Source: JASLMY01 sp965226475
GTDB lineage: Bacteria > Pseudomonadota > Alphaproteobacteria > GCA-2731375
DNA length: 64,000 nucleotides
Assembly (NCBI GenBank): GCA_965226475.1
Contig: CBDDDJ010000004.1
Span: forward strand, 1,922,001-1,986,000
Direction: 5' to 3'
Shown: positions 18,485 to 27,383 of the stretch, one piece after another
Layout of the letters: each line of letters opens with the position of its first letter
Position numbering within the stretch: position 1 is the stretch's first letter
Program-made: the position numbers and the translations under genes
Notes under the pieces: generated by a model
What the model was told of the DNA's origin: nothing
Databases searched by the model: none
The model's input: only the letters and a program-made list of their open reading frames with translations

Positions 18485-19663
18485 GTGAAGATCGAGAGCG
18501 CCGTCAATCTGGACGACCTGCGCAAGCTTGCCCGGAAGCGCCTTCCGAAGATCGCCTTCGACTTCATCGAGGGCGGCGTTGAGGACGAAAATATCCTTCA
18601 ACGTAACGAGCACGCCTTCCGTGCACATCGCCTGGTGCCGCGTTACCTGGTCGATGTCAGCGCGCGCGACCAGACGGCGGTGCTGTTCGGCCGAAGCTAT
18701 GCCAGTCCGTTCGGCATTTCGCCGACCGGCATGGCCGACCTCTTTCGCCCGTGCGGCGATTTGATGCGGGCCGAGGCCGCCCGCGAGGCCGACATTCCCT
18801 TCGTCCTCTCGTGCACCGCCGGTGCCTCGATCGAGGAACTGGCGCGGGTGGCGCCCGAGCATGGCTGGTTCCAACTCGACCCGACGCGGGACGGGCGGAT
18901 CGCCGAGGACATGATCCGGCGCGCCGCCGACGCCGGTCTAGCCACGCTGGTCGTCACCGTCGACGTGCCGGTGTCCTCGAAGCGCGAGCGCAACCTCCGG
19001 AACGGCTTCAGCCACCCCTTGAAGCTCCCCTTGCGGACCAGGCTCGAGGCGCTCCGCCATCCGGGCTGGCTGGCGGGATATCTGCGCCACGGCAAGCCGA
19101 TCTTTGCCAACAGGGTCGCCTATGCCGGCAAGGGCGCGGATGCCGACGCGGTCGCGACGCTCTTCACCGCGCAGGCGCCGGCGACGACGACGTGGCGCGA
19201 TATGGAGAGGTTTCGCCGCCTCTGGCCCGGAAACCTGGTCGTCAAGGGCCTGCTGCACGTGGGCGACGCGGTTCGCGCGGCGGGACTGGGCGCCGACGGC
19301 ATCGTCGTTTCGAACCACGGCGGCCGGCAGTTCGACCGCGCGCCCTCGCCGCTGCACGTCTTGCCGGCGATGCACCGGGCGGTCGGAGACCGGGTGACGC
19401 TGATGCTCGACAGCGGCGTGCGCCGGGGCGCGGACGTGCTCGTCGCGCTCTGCCTTGGGGCCAGGTTCGTCTTTATGGGCCGGCCGACGCTCTACGGCGT
19501 CGCGGCCGCGGGGACGGCGGGCGCGACCCGCGCCATCGACATCCTGCGGGGCGAGATCGACCTGGCCCTGGCCCAGGTGGGCGCGCCGAGCCTGCGGGAT
19601 CTGGGGCCCCACCGGCTGCTCGGGGACGATGGCGACGACCGGCGGCACAACCGCGGGCCATGA
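18485..19663 (+). CDS. FMN-dependent alpha-hydroxy-acid oxidase/dehydrogenase (LldD family)
   Basis: A 392-residue TIM-barrel flavoprotein of the L-lactate/mandelate/glycolate oxidase family, which oxidises 2-hydroxy acids to 2-oxo acids. Motifs: FDFIEGGVEDE, FGISPTGMADLFRP, WFQLDP, VVTVDVPVSSKRERNLRNGF, LVVKGLLH (flavin-site Lys), the catalytic His and substrate Arg in VVSNHGGRQFDRAPSP, LDSGVRRGADV and MGRPTLYGVAAAG. GGAGG at 18474-18478 selects GTG 18485. The C-terminal tail beyond HRLLGD is short and polar. With the upstream hydroxylases it could take a hydroxylated product onward to the keto acid, which is inference. Confidence 0.9.
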   Translation: MKIESAVNLDDLRKLARKRLPKIAFDFIEGGVEDENILQRNEHAFRAHRLVPRYLVDVSARDQTAVLFGRSYASPFGISPTGMADLFRPCGDLMRAEAAREADIPFVLSCTAGASIEELARVAPEHGWFQLDPTRDGRIAEDMIRRAADAGLATLVVTVDVPVSSKRERNLRNGFSHPLKLPLRTRLEALRHPGWLAGYLRHGKPIFANRVAYAGKGADADAVATLFTAQAPATTTWRDMERFRRLWPGNLVVKGLLHVGDAVRAAGLGADGIVVSNHGGRQFDRAPSPLHVLPAMHRAVGDRVTLMLDSGVRRGADVLVALCLGARFVFMGRPTLYGVAAAGTAGATRAIDILRGEIDLALAQVGAPSLRDLGPHRLLGDDGDDRRHNRGP

Positions 19664-19696
19664 ACTCACCCCGCTTGGGGCCGCCGCCTCCATGGC

Positions 19697-19762
19697 ATGG
19701 CCGAGGCCGGTATGAGAGACTACAGCCTGCTGGATTTCTCCATACGAGGGGCGCGGAGATGA
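19697..19762 (+). pseudogene. Orphan C-terminal tail of a third PhyH protein
   Basis: Read from the ATG at 19697, the DNA encodes MAEAGMRDYSLLDFSI and then five unrelated codons to a stop. The first part matches the extreme C-termini of the two PhyH proteins (AKAGVRDYNLMDFSI and RATMHDYNLLDFSI). It lies between the hydroxy-acid oxidase and the VOC gene, in the same orientation. This is best explained as the last codons of a deleted third PhyH gene. Confidence 0.7.
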
Positions 19763-20145
19763 CGGGCGGCACACGACCCACCGAGGGCTATCACACCCTG
19801 ACGCCCTACCTGACGGTCGGGGACGCCGACGGCCTCCACGCCTTTCTCGTCCAGGCCTTCGAGGCGACGCCGCATCACGAGGTGCGCCGCGGGGACGGCC
19901 GAATCCAGCACGCCCAGCTCGGGATCGGCGATTCGATCCCGATGCTGGCCGAGAGCACGGACGCCTATCCGGCCCGGACCGGCCGGATCCACGTCCATGC
20001 CGCCGACTGCGAGGCGACCCATGCCCGCGCCCTGGCGGCGGGCGGGCGCGAGCTGATGGCGCCCAACACTCGGCCGCACGGCGACCGCATGGCCGGCGTC
20101 GCCGATCCCTTCGGCAACGTCTGGTGGATCGCCACGCCCGCCTAG
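19759..20145 (+). CDS. VOC (glyoxalase/bleomycin-resistance fold) protein
   Basis: A 128-residue vicinal-oxygen-chelate protein. It opens with GYHTLTPYLTVGDADGLHAFLVQAF split over the first beta-alpha unit, has EVRRGDGRIQHAQLGIGDS in the middle, and ends DRMAGVADPFGNVWWIATP, the typical second module with DPFGN. This subgroup (PhnB-like) often lacks full metal ligands, so it may bind rather than convert its ligand. It follows the PhyH tail remnant directly, with ATG overlapping that fragment's stop. Confidence 0.85.
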   Translation: MTGGTRPTEGYHTLTPYLTVGDADGLHAFLVQAFEATPHHEVRRGDGRIQHAQLGIGDSIPMLAESTDAYPARTGRIHVHAADCEATHARALAAGGRELMAPNTRPHGDRMAGVADPFGNVWWIATPA

Positions 20146-20260
20146 CCCGGACTTCTCACACTATCCGCGGCCTCGGTCGATTCGGGCCGGGTCGGCTCGA
20201 CAGGGTGCATCGCGCCGACAGCGGCGCTGAGGCCATGGCCGTGGCGAGAAAGGTGGGCCA

Positions 20261-20716
20261 GACCAGATCAGCCACGGCCGCCTCGGTCTCGGCGTGGGCC
20301 GGGGCATTTCGCCGATCGAGGGCTATTTCTTCGGCATCGACGCGGCCGACGCACCGGCGATCTACCGGGAGGACCTGGCGCTGATCCTGAAGGGCTTCGA
20401 GGGCGGCGAGGAAGCGCGCGAGATCGCGCGGCGCGCCTACAAGCCCTGGCGGGCCGCCTTGCGTCGCCCGCGGGACCGCCACGGCATGAAGCCGATCAAC
20501 GTCCACCTGCCCGACGGCTTCGACGAACTGGCGGCGGCGGGCCAGGGCATCGCCGGCACGGGCGAAGAGGTGGCGGCGGAGATCCGCGACCAATCGGCGG
20601 CGGCCGGCATCAACTATTTCCTCTGCCGCTTCGCCTTCGGCGACGTGAGCCTGGACGAGGCGGCCGGCTCGGTCGAGCCGTTCCAGGCGCGGGTGATGGA
20701 GGCGGCGCTGGGCTAG
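20261..20716 (+). pseudogene. Luciferase-like (LLM) flavin monooxygenase, C-terminal part only
   Basis: Similarity starts at about 20261 with DQISHGRLGLGVGRGISPIEG, the conserved mid-region motif of bacterial-luciferase-like monooxygenases. It runs to the normal C-terminus (EVAAEIRDQSAAAGINYFLC, FGDVSLDEAAGSVEPF). The first 100 or so residues, including the flavin-pocket N-terminal strands, are absent, and upstream DNA in this frame has no homology. A GTG at 20294 could start a 140-residue product, but it would not be a complete barrel. Treated as a deletion remnant. Confidence 0.7.
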
Positions 20717-20799
20717 GCTAGGCCCGGGATTTCAACTATTCTGGCCGCCCGCCGCCCCGCTGTTCTCCGTCCGGCCCGGAATTTGAAGGACTACCCGCG

Positions 20800-22011
20800 A
20801 TGTTCGAGCCGAGCGAGGAGCGCAGGGACAAGCTGGCGATCGTCTTCTCGAATGTCGGCCATACCTATACCCACATGTTCACGGTGCTCTACGCCACCGC
20901 CGTGCTCTACCTGCCCAAGGTCTTCGGCCTGACCTATGGCGAGCTGCTGGGGCTCTCGAGTTTCGGCCTGGTGCTGTTCGGCGTCGCCGCCGTGCCGGCC
21001 GGCTGGCTCGCCGACCGCTGGAGTCGGGTCGGCATGATGGTGGTGTTCTTCATCGGCCTGGGCGCGGGCGCGATTCTCACCGGGCTCGCCGACGGGACGG
21101 CGACGCTGTGGCTGGGCCTGACCCTGATCGGCCTCTTCGCCGCGATCTACCACCCCGTCGGCATCGCCTGGATCGTCGCCTCGGCCAAGCGGCAGGGCAT
21201 GTCGCTCGGCATCAACGGCGTCTTCGGCAACGTCGGCAACGGCCTGGCGCCGATCTTCGTCGGCCTGATGATGGACTACGTCGACTGGCGCGCCGCCTTC
21301 ATCCTGCCGGGGATTCTCTCGATGGCGAGTGGGATCGTGCTGTTCGTCGCCTGGAAACGCGGCCTGGTGGGCGATGCGACCGCCGACCGGGCGCCGGCGG
21401 CGCCAACCGACGGCGGCGCCATGGTCCGGGTCTTCTTCATCCTGACCGTGACCATGGCCTGCACCGGCTTCGTCTATGCCGGCATTTCCAACACCATGCC
21501 GAAGCTGTTCGAGGGCGGCCTCGGCCCGGCGATGGCCGGCGACTACACCCGGATCGGCCTCTTCGTCGGCGTCGTCTCCGGCCTCTCCTCCTTCGCCTCG
21601 ATTGCCGGCGGCTGGCTCGCCGACCGCTTTTCGGCCCGCGTGATCTACGTCGTCTTCTGGCTGCTGCAGGTACCGCTGCTGTTCATCGTCGTGGATTTGA
21701 GCGGCGGCTCCCTGCTGCTGGCAACCTTCCTGATGGTGAGTTTCAACCTCACCTTCACCGCGGCGGAGAACATGCTGGTGGCGAACTACACGCCCTTCCG
21801 CTGGCGCGCGCTCGCCTACGGGGCCAAGTTCGTGGTGGCGCTGGGCGTCGGCGGGCTGACGGTGCTCCTCGCCGGCCGAATGTACGACGCCCAGGGCAGC
21901 TTCGACCTGCTCTACTCGCTCTTCGCCATCGCCGCGATTCTCGCCGCCTTCATTGCCCTCTTCCTCCCCGGCCGCCGCCGGCCGGAGCCGGTGCCGGCCG
22001 CCGCCGAGTGA
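20800..22011 (+). CDS. MFS transporter
   Basis: A 403-residue protein with about 12 hydrophobic segments and the MFS A-like loop ADRWSRVGMM between TM2 and TM3, repeated in the second half as ADRFSARVIY. The Fsr/fosmidomycin-resistance-like N-terminus (SNVGHTYTHMFTVLYATAVLYL) contains two His in TM1. That subgroup comprises small-molecule exporters or sugar/acid importers, so direction and substrate cannot be told. It is followed after 39 bp by an SDR gene and may share its transcript. Confidence 0.87.
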   Translation: MFEPSEERRDKLAIVFSNVGHTYTHMFTVLYATAVLYLPKVFGLTYGELLGLSSFGLVLFGVAAVPAGWLADRWSRVGMMVVFFIGLGAGAILTGLADGTATLWLGLTLIGLFAAIYHPVGIAWIVASAKRQGMSLGINGVFGNVGNGLAPIFVGLMMDYVDWRAAFILPGILSMASGIVLFVAWKRGLVGDATADRAPAAPTDGGAMVRVFFILTVTMACTGFVYAGISNTMPKLFEGGLGPAMAGDYTRIGLFVGVVSGLSSFASIAGGWLADRFSARVIYVVFWLLQVPLLFIVVDLSGGSLLLATFLMVSFNLTFTAAENMLVANYTPFRWRALAYGAKFVVALGVGGLTVLLAGRMYDAQGSFDLLYSLFAIAAILAAFIALFLPGRRRPEPVPAAAE

Positions 22012-22050
22012 GGGCCTGCGCTTCGACATGACAAGGGAGAGGTAGAGACC

Positions 22051-22836
22051 ATGAGCGTATCCCGAGACCCGATCATCCTGACCGGGGCGGCGTCGGGGGT
22101 GGGCGACGCCACGGCGCGGCGATTGATCGCGCGTGGGCACGAAGTCATTTCGATCGACATCAAGCCGCCGAGCGCCGCCGTCACGGCGCACCACGCCTGC
22201 GATCTCTCGGATCCGGCGGCGATCGACGCCGTGCTCGGGCCGCTCGACGGCCGCTACGCCTCGCTCTTGAATGTCGCCGGCGTGCCCAGCGCCGTGGGCG
22301 ACGAGAAGACAGTGGCGGTGAACGTCCACGGCCTGCGCCACCTGACGGAGGGGCTCTGGGAGCGCATCGCCGACGGCGGCACCATCGTCAACGTCGCCTC
22401 CATCGCCGGCAACCAGTGGCGCAAGCGGCGCGAGGGTATCGCCGCGCTGCTGGCGACCGACGGCTTCGAGGCCGGCCTCGCCTGGTGGCGCGAGAACGCC
22501 GAAGCGATCGATACCGACAGCTACACATTTTCGAAGGAAGCCGTCGTGGTCTACACCATGCGGCTCGCCGTGCGGGGAATCGAGCGCGGGATCCGGGTGA
22601 ACGATGTCGGCCCGGGGCCGGTCGACACCCCGCTCCTGCCGGACTTCACCGAGGCCGTGGGCGCGGAGGTGATGGGGAACATGATCGACATGGTCGGGCG
22701 GCCCGGCCGGCCCGAGGACATCGCCGAGGCCATCGTCGTCCTGGCCGAGGGCGAGATGGGCTGGCTCAACGGCCAGCACATCATCGTCGACGGCGGCATG
22801 ATGGCGGGCTTCTGGTCGGGCGCCAAGCGCGAGTGA
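22051..22836 (+). CDS. SDR-family oxidoreductase
   Basis: A 261-residue classical short-chain dehydrogenase. The cofactor loop TGAASGVG is at residues 11-18, Asp in ISIDIKPP favours NAD, and LNVAGVPS corresponds to NNAG. Catalytic Ser is in VNVASIAGN and YTFSK gives Tyr and Lys. NDVGPGPVDTPLL and GQHIIVDGGMM complete the pattern. Architecture is like 3-alpha-hydroxysteroid dehydrogenase/carbonyl reductase: a short N-terminus and long insert between Ser and Tyr. GGGAGAGGT provides the ribosome-binding site. It sits between the MFS and LLM genes in one orientation. Confidence 0.88.
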   Translation: MSVSRDPIILTGAASGVGDATARRLIARGHEVISIDIKPPSAAVTAHHACDLSDPAAIDAVLGPLDGRYASLLNVAGVPSAVGDEKTVAVNVHGLRHLTEGLWERIADGGTIVNVASIAGNQWRKRREGIAALLATDGFEAGLAWWRENAEAIDTDSYTFSKEAVVVYTMRLAVRGIERGIRVNDVGPGPVDTPLLPDFTEAVGAEVMGNMIDMVGRPGRPEDIAEAIVVLAEGEMGWLNGQHIIVDGGMMAGFWSGAKRE

Positions 22837-22862
22837 AGGGGGCGGGAGGATCGGATCCGCCG

Positions 22863-24224
22863 ATGACGCGTCCGCGCCGCATGCTGCTGAACGCGTTCAC
22901 GATGAACTGCGTGTCGCACATCCAGCAGGGGATGTGGACCCGTTCCGACACCCGGCAGCTCGAATATACCAGCCTCGCGCCGTGGACCGATCTCGCGAAA
23001 TTGCTTGAGCGGGGCGGCTTCGACGCGGTGTTCTTCGCCGACGTTCTCGGCACTTACGACGTCTTTCGCGGCGGCGCCGAAACCTCGATCCTGGAAGCGA
23101 TGCAGGTCCCGGTCAACGATCCGGCGATGCTGATCCCGGCGATGGCGGCGGTCACCGAGCATCTGGGGTTCGCCTATACGAGTTCCGTTCTGCAGATGCC
23201 GCCCTTCACCTTCGCGCGCCAGATCTCGACCCTCGATCACCTGACGGGCGGGCGCGTCGGCTGGAACATCGTCGCCTCCTATCTGAGAAATGCCGCCACC
23301 AATCTGGGTCTGGACGAGTTGCCGTCGCACAACGCGCGCTACGACCGCGCCGACGAGTATCTCGACGTGGCCTACAAGCTCTGGGAGGGAAGCTGGGAAG
23401 ACGGCGCCGTGCTGCGGGATACGGCCAATCGCCGCTATGCCGATCCGTCCAGGATCCACGCCATAAACCACGTTGGCCAGCATTATCGCGTCGAGGGGCC
23501 GCATCTTTCCGAGCCCTCGCCCCAACGGACGCCGCTGCTGTTCCAGGCGGGCTCCTCGACCCGGGGCCGCGCCTTCGCGGCGCGGCACGCCGAATGCGTC
23601 TTCCTGATCGAGTCCCTGGCGGCGGTGCGGGGCCCCGCCAGCGTCGTTCGCGACATCCGGGCCCAGGCCGCTTCCCTCGGCCGCGATCCCGACGGCATCC
23701 GCTTCTTTTAGGCCCTGACGCCGGTGGTCGGTGGCACCGAGGCCGAGGCCCGGGCCAAGCTCGCCAACTACATGGAAAGCTACAGCATGGAGGGGGCGCT
23801 CGCGCATATGAGCGGCGCCACCGGCGTCGATTTCGGCGCCGTCGATCCGGACGCGCCTCTCGACACGATCGAGGGAAGCGCCATACGCGGCTGGGTCAAG
23901 GGCATCGTCGAGGCCGAGCCCGAGAAGACCACGACGTTCCGGGACCTGATCCGCGCCCGCACGGTCGAGCGCTTCCTGGTGGGCGCGCCGGAACAGATCG
24001 CCGACGAGCTGGAAGCCTGGTTCGCGGCGGGCGTGGACGGCTTCAACCTGACCTATTGCGTCACGCCCGGCACCTTCGTCGACTTCATCGAGGGCGTCGT
24101 GCCGGAACTGAGGCGCCGCGGCCTGGTGCAAACGGAGTACGCGCCCGGCACGCTCCGCGAGAAGCTGTTGGGCCATCGGCGGATTTCGCCCGACCACCAC
24201 GCCGCCTCCTTCCGGCGGGGGTGA
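22863..24224 (+). pseudogene. NtaA/SnaA/DszA-type FMNH2-dependent monooxygenase with in-frame amber codon
   Basis: The frame opens MTRPRRMLLNAFTMNCVSHI and shows all landmarks of the NtaA/SnaA/DszA monooxygenases: FDAVFFADVLGTYD, TFARQISTLDHLTGGRVGWNIVAS split over two parts, HNARYDRADEY and PLLFQAGSS. It is interrupted by TAG at 23709-23711 after GIRFF, then continues in the same frame with ALTPVVGGTEAEA and a normal C-terminus to 24224 (454 codons). A single change from AAG (Lys) would explain the stop. TAG is used as an ordinary stop elsewhere here, so readthrough is not expected. Its start is 27 bp after the SDR stop. Confidence 0.88.
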
Positions 24225-24296
24225 GTGAAGCCGGCTTCGGGTCGCGCCCCCGGCAGCCGGCGTAGCGGCCCGTCCAACAGGCCGGATGGCCGCGGA

Positions 24297-24512
24297 TTAT
24301 AGCCCATCGGTCAGGATCAGCTCGGTGTTGGCGCCGGCGGTGCGGGCCTGGAGCCAGGGTTGGTACTCGGCCGAGGTGTAGAAGGCCTGGGCGGCGGCCT
24401 TGTCGGGGAACTCGATGACGACCACGACATGCGGCGCCGCGCCGTTGTTCTCCACCACGTCGAACTCGTTGCGGGGCGGGACGGTATCAGGCTTCGCGGC
24501 GCGTTGCGGCAA
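24297..24512 (-). pseudogene. DUF1330-type protein fragment
   Basis: The C-terminal half of a DUF1330 (dimeric alpha-beta barrel) protein is recognisable: NEFDVVENNG, VVVIEFPDKAAAQAFYTS, AEYQPWLQART and ELILTDG. A complete member is about 95-100 residues and starts with a strand ending in a catalytic-like region that is missing here. The upstream codons MPQRAAKPDTVPPR do not resemble the family. Probably a degraded gene; a short expressed protein cannot be excluded. Confidence 0.55.
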
Positions 24513-24624
24513 TTTATGACGTTAGGGCCCAACCTTGCACCTATCGTCGGCCCACCGTTCGGCCCTATGATGCGGGCCGATATCCGGGCCGCCGGGCCGT
24601 CGCCATTCAGAGGGGAGAAATTCC

Positions 24625-25416
24625 GTGATCGTCGAGCAGATCTGGACCGCCAACGCCTACCGCAACTTCAACTATCTGATCGCCTGTCCGGAGACGGGCG
24701 AGGCGCTGGCGATCGATCCGCTGGATCACGAGAAGTGCCTGGCCAAGGCCAAGGAGAAGGGCTGGGAGATCACCCAGATCCTGAACACCCACGAACATGG
24801 CGACCACACCGGCGGCAACAAGCCGATGATCGAGGCGACCGGCGCCCGCCTGCTGGCGCACGCGAACGCCCAGGACAAGATCCGGGGCATGGACACGGGC
24901 CTCGGCGCCGGCGACGTGGTCAAGGTCGGCCGCACGGTGGAGCTGGAGGCGCTCGATACGCCCGGCCACACCATGAGCCACGTCTGCCTGCTGTCCAGGA
25001 CCGAGCAACCGGCCCTCTTTTGCGGCGATACCCTTTTCAACGCCGGCGCCGGCAACTGCCACAACGGCGGCCATCCGAACGAGCTCTACCAGACCTTCGT
25101 GGATCAGCTGACCCGACTGCCCGACACGACCGAGATCTATCCGGGCCACGACTACATCATCAACAACCTGCAATTCACCCTCGACCGGGAGCCCGACAAC
25201 GCCCGTGCCAAATCCCTGCTGTCGGAGCTGGAGAACCAGGACCCGGACGCGGCGATGGTGACGACGCTGGCGCTGGAGAAGGAAGTGAACACCTTCTTCC
25301 GGCTCTCCAGCCCCTCGGTCGCCGAGGCGCTGCACGAGGCGTTTCCAGACCTGCCGGCCGAACTCGACGCCAAGACGGTGTTCCTGAAGCTGCGCGAGCT
25401 GCGCAACAGCTGGTAA
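24625..25416 (+). CDS. gloB: Hydroxyacylglutathione hydrolase (glyoxalase II)
   Basis: A 263-residue metallo-beta-lactamase-fold thioesterase that hydrolyses S-lactoylglutathione to lactate and glutathione in methylglyoxal detoxification. The binuclear metal motif THEHGDHTGG gives His56, His58, Asp60 and His61; further ligands are DTPGHTMSHV, GDTLFNAG and PGHDY. The C-terminal helical domain includes FFRLSSPSV, a variant of the glutathione-binding NPFLR region. GTG 24625 is preceded by GGGGAGAA. Length and motifs fit GloB well, though some relatives hydrolyse other thioesters. Confidence 0.88.
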   Translation: MIVEQIWTANAYRNFNYLIACPETGEALAIDPLDHEKCLAKAKEKGWEITQILNTHEHGDHTGGNKPMIEATGARLLAHANAQDKIRGMDTGLGAGDVVKVGRTVELEALDTPGHTMSHVCLLSRTEQPALFCGDTLFNAGAGNCHNGGHPNELYQTFVDQLTRLPDTTEIYPGHDYIINNLQFTLDREPDNARAKSLLSELENQDPDAAMVTTLALEKEVNTFFRLSSPSVAEALHEAFPDLPAELDAKTVFLKLRELRNSW

Positions 25417-25465
25417 ACCCGCCCGTTCCGGTCGATTCCATGCATGAAGGCCCCGGCCACCATCC

Positions 25466-26740
25466 ATGGCGACACTCATGAGCAAGGCCCGGGGCACCGG
25501 CTCCGCGTCGCTGCTGCGCGAGCCCGAATTCCTCAAGATCTGGCTCGCCGGCGGTTTCGCCAACACCGTCCGCTGGATCGAGATGCTGGCGATCGGGGTC
25601 TATGTCTTCGACACCACCGGCTCGCCCTTTTTGGTGGCGCTGCTGGTGGTGGTGCGGGCGCTGCCGATCTTCCTCTTCGGCTCGCTCGCGGGCGCGTTCG
25701 CCGCCAACCGGGACCGGCGTCGGATCTATATGGCGGCGATCTCCGGCATACTGCTGGTCGCGGTCGGCTTGGGCACGCTCGGCTGGCTCGACCGCCTGCC
25801 GCTCTGGGTGATTGCCGCCGGCGCCGCCCTGTCGGGCCTCGCCTGGTCGACGGAGCATCCCGTGCGCCGCGTGCTCGCGGGCGAAATCGCGGGGCGCGAA
25901 CGGCTCGGTCGGGCCATGGCGATAGAGAGTGCCTCCAACAACGCCACCCGGCTGATCGGCCCGCTCCTGGGCGGCCTCGTCTACGCGGCGGCCGGCCTGG
26001 TCGGCGCCTATTGCACCGGCGCGGTGTTTCTAATGATTTCGCTTTCGCTTCTGGTCTTGCTCCGCCCGCGGCCGGTGGCGGGCGGCGGGGCCCGCGGCCG
26101 CTTTTTCACCGGCCTGGCGGAAGGCTTCGCCCATGCACGCCGCAGCCGCACCGTACTGGGCGTGCTGGCGATCTCCGCCATCATGAACGTCTTCGGCTTC
26201 CCCTACACCGCGATGATCCCGGTGATCGGCGGGGATGTGATGGCGCTCGGGCCGACCCTGGTCGGGGCGCTCTCCTCGGTCGAGGCCACCGGCGCGCTGC
26301 TGGGCTCGGCCTTGGGCGCGGTGCTGCTGCGCCCGCCCTGGTACGGGCGGGCCTACCTCTACGGCTCCGCCTTCTTCATGGCCATGGTGCTGGTCTTCAG
26401 CTTCGTCGACGGCTTCGTGCCGGGCCTTTTCGTGCTGGCTCTGGGCGGCTTCGGCGCGGCCGGCTTCGCCATCATGCAGGGAACGTTGATCATGCTGGCG
26501 GTGCCCTTGGAGATGCGCTCTCGCGCGATGGGCCTGCTGGCGGTCTCCATCGGTACCGGCCCCTTGGGCATTCTGCACCTGGGCTTGATGGCCGACTGGC
26601 TCGGCGCCCAGCGCGCCGTCACGGTGATGACGCTCGAGGGCCTGGTCCTGCTGCTCGCCGCCGGGCTTTACTTCTCGGAGCTGCGCGAGCCGCCCCGGAG
26701 CCCGATCGGCGACGAGGACGAGGCGCCCGGGGGAGGCTGA
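25466..26740 (+). CDS. MFS transporter (EntS-like)
   Basis: A 424-residue membrane protein with about 12 predicted segments. The N-terminus LLREPEFLKIWLAGGFANTVRWIEM, read in two parts, and the first cytoplasmic loop AANRDRRRIYM are typical of the EntS/MFS_3 exporters of siderophores and drugs. The protein ends in a polar, acidic-glycine tail (GDEDEAPGGG). It starts 49 bp after gloB; two ATGs (25466 and 25478) are possible. Substrate unknown. Confidence 0.85.
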   Translation: MATLMSKARGTGSASLLREPEFLKIWLAGGFANTVRWIEMLAIGVYVFDTTGSPFLVALLVVVRALPIFLFGSLAGAFAANRDRRRIYMAAISGILLVAVGLGTLGWLDRLPLWVIAAGAALSGLAWSTEHPVRRVLAGEIAGRERLGRAMAIESASNNATRLIGPLLGGLVYAAAGLVGAYCTGAVFLMISLSLLVLLRPRPVAGGGARGRFFTGLAEGFAHARRSRTVLGVLAISAIMNVFGFPYTAMIPVIGGDVMALGPTLVGALSSVEATGALLGSALGAVLLRPPWYGRAYLYGSAFFMAMVLVFSFVDGFVPGLFVLALGGFGAAGFAIMQGTLIMLAVPLEMRSRAMGLLAVSIGTGPLGILHLGLMADWLGAQRAVTVMTLEGLVLLLAAGLYFSELREPPRSPIGDEDEAPGGG

Positions 26741-27383
26741 GGATCATTCGCGGAGTCGCCGCCGAGCGGGTTGAACCGCCCGGCGATGCGTCCACGGTCT
26801 GGCCGGGAGACGCCGCTATCCACCCGCCACGGGCGCGACGACCATCACGGCGTCGAAGACGGTAGTGTCCGGATTTATCCGCAATTTGGTGATGGCCGCC
26901 GGATCGGGCTCCCGGCATGCTTGGCGCAGAACGGCGGAGCGCGGATCGATCTTTCCTCGGTCCCGCAGACGGCGGATTAGCTGGCTCGATGCTGGTCGAG
27001 GCCAACCTGTCCTCGCGGTGAAATGTTGACCCGGACCTTGCAGACGATTCGATGGAACGCCCGCGCCTGGTGGCAAATCCGACACCGAGGGAAGATTCGC
27101 GACCCGCATCGAGAGTACGTCAAAAGCCAAGGGTGCTTCCTCCGTCGAGGCGACATGGCGCCCATGCCCGGGGCTAGCCACTTTCGGAAGTCGGCCCTCC
27201 GATAGCATGTCGCGTGGCCTGAACTCGTTCTCCGAATTATACCAACCGGCAATGAGCGGAACCCATTGCGGGTTGTCTGGCGTTCAAACGCCACGCGGGC
27301 TTTTCCGCGGCTTTGCTCGGGCGCGCGGTCGCGCTTGCCGGACCCGCGATGAGTTGCACGCAACGCAGGCCGGTATTGGTTGC
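26741..27383. other. 640-bp region without a recognisable gene
   Basis: Open frames on both strands are arginine-rich and lack family features. The most protein-like stretch is minus-strand 26816-27010 (LIRRLRDRGKIDPRSAVLRQ followed by INPDTTVFDAVMVVAP), which I cannot place. Base composition drops locally near 26860-26880. It probably contains decayed coding DNA at the edge of the mobile-element island that begins with the 282-bp repeat. Confidence 0.5.

Noticed and set aside
20791..22779. A 662-codon open frame antisense to the MFS and SDR genes
   Set aside because: GC-rich DNA yields long antisense frames. This one is rich in Asp, Glu, Gln and Arg and has no family features, while the sense genes are clear.
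23709..23711. Stop-codon recoding of TAG
   Set aside because: Other apparently intact genes (for example the class III aminotransferase) end with TAG, and no recoding context or suppressor tRNA is visible in the window.
22551..24200. A 549-codon frame antisense to the LLM monooxygenase
   Set aside because: Shadow of the intact-looking sense frame; no start region or conserved motif of its own.
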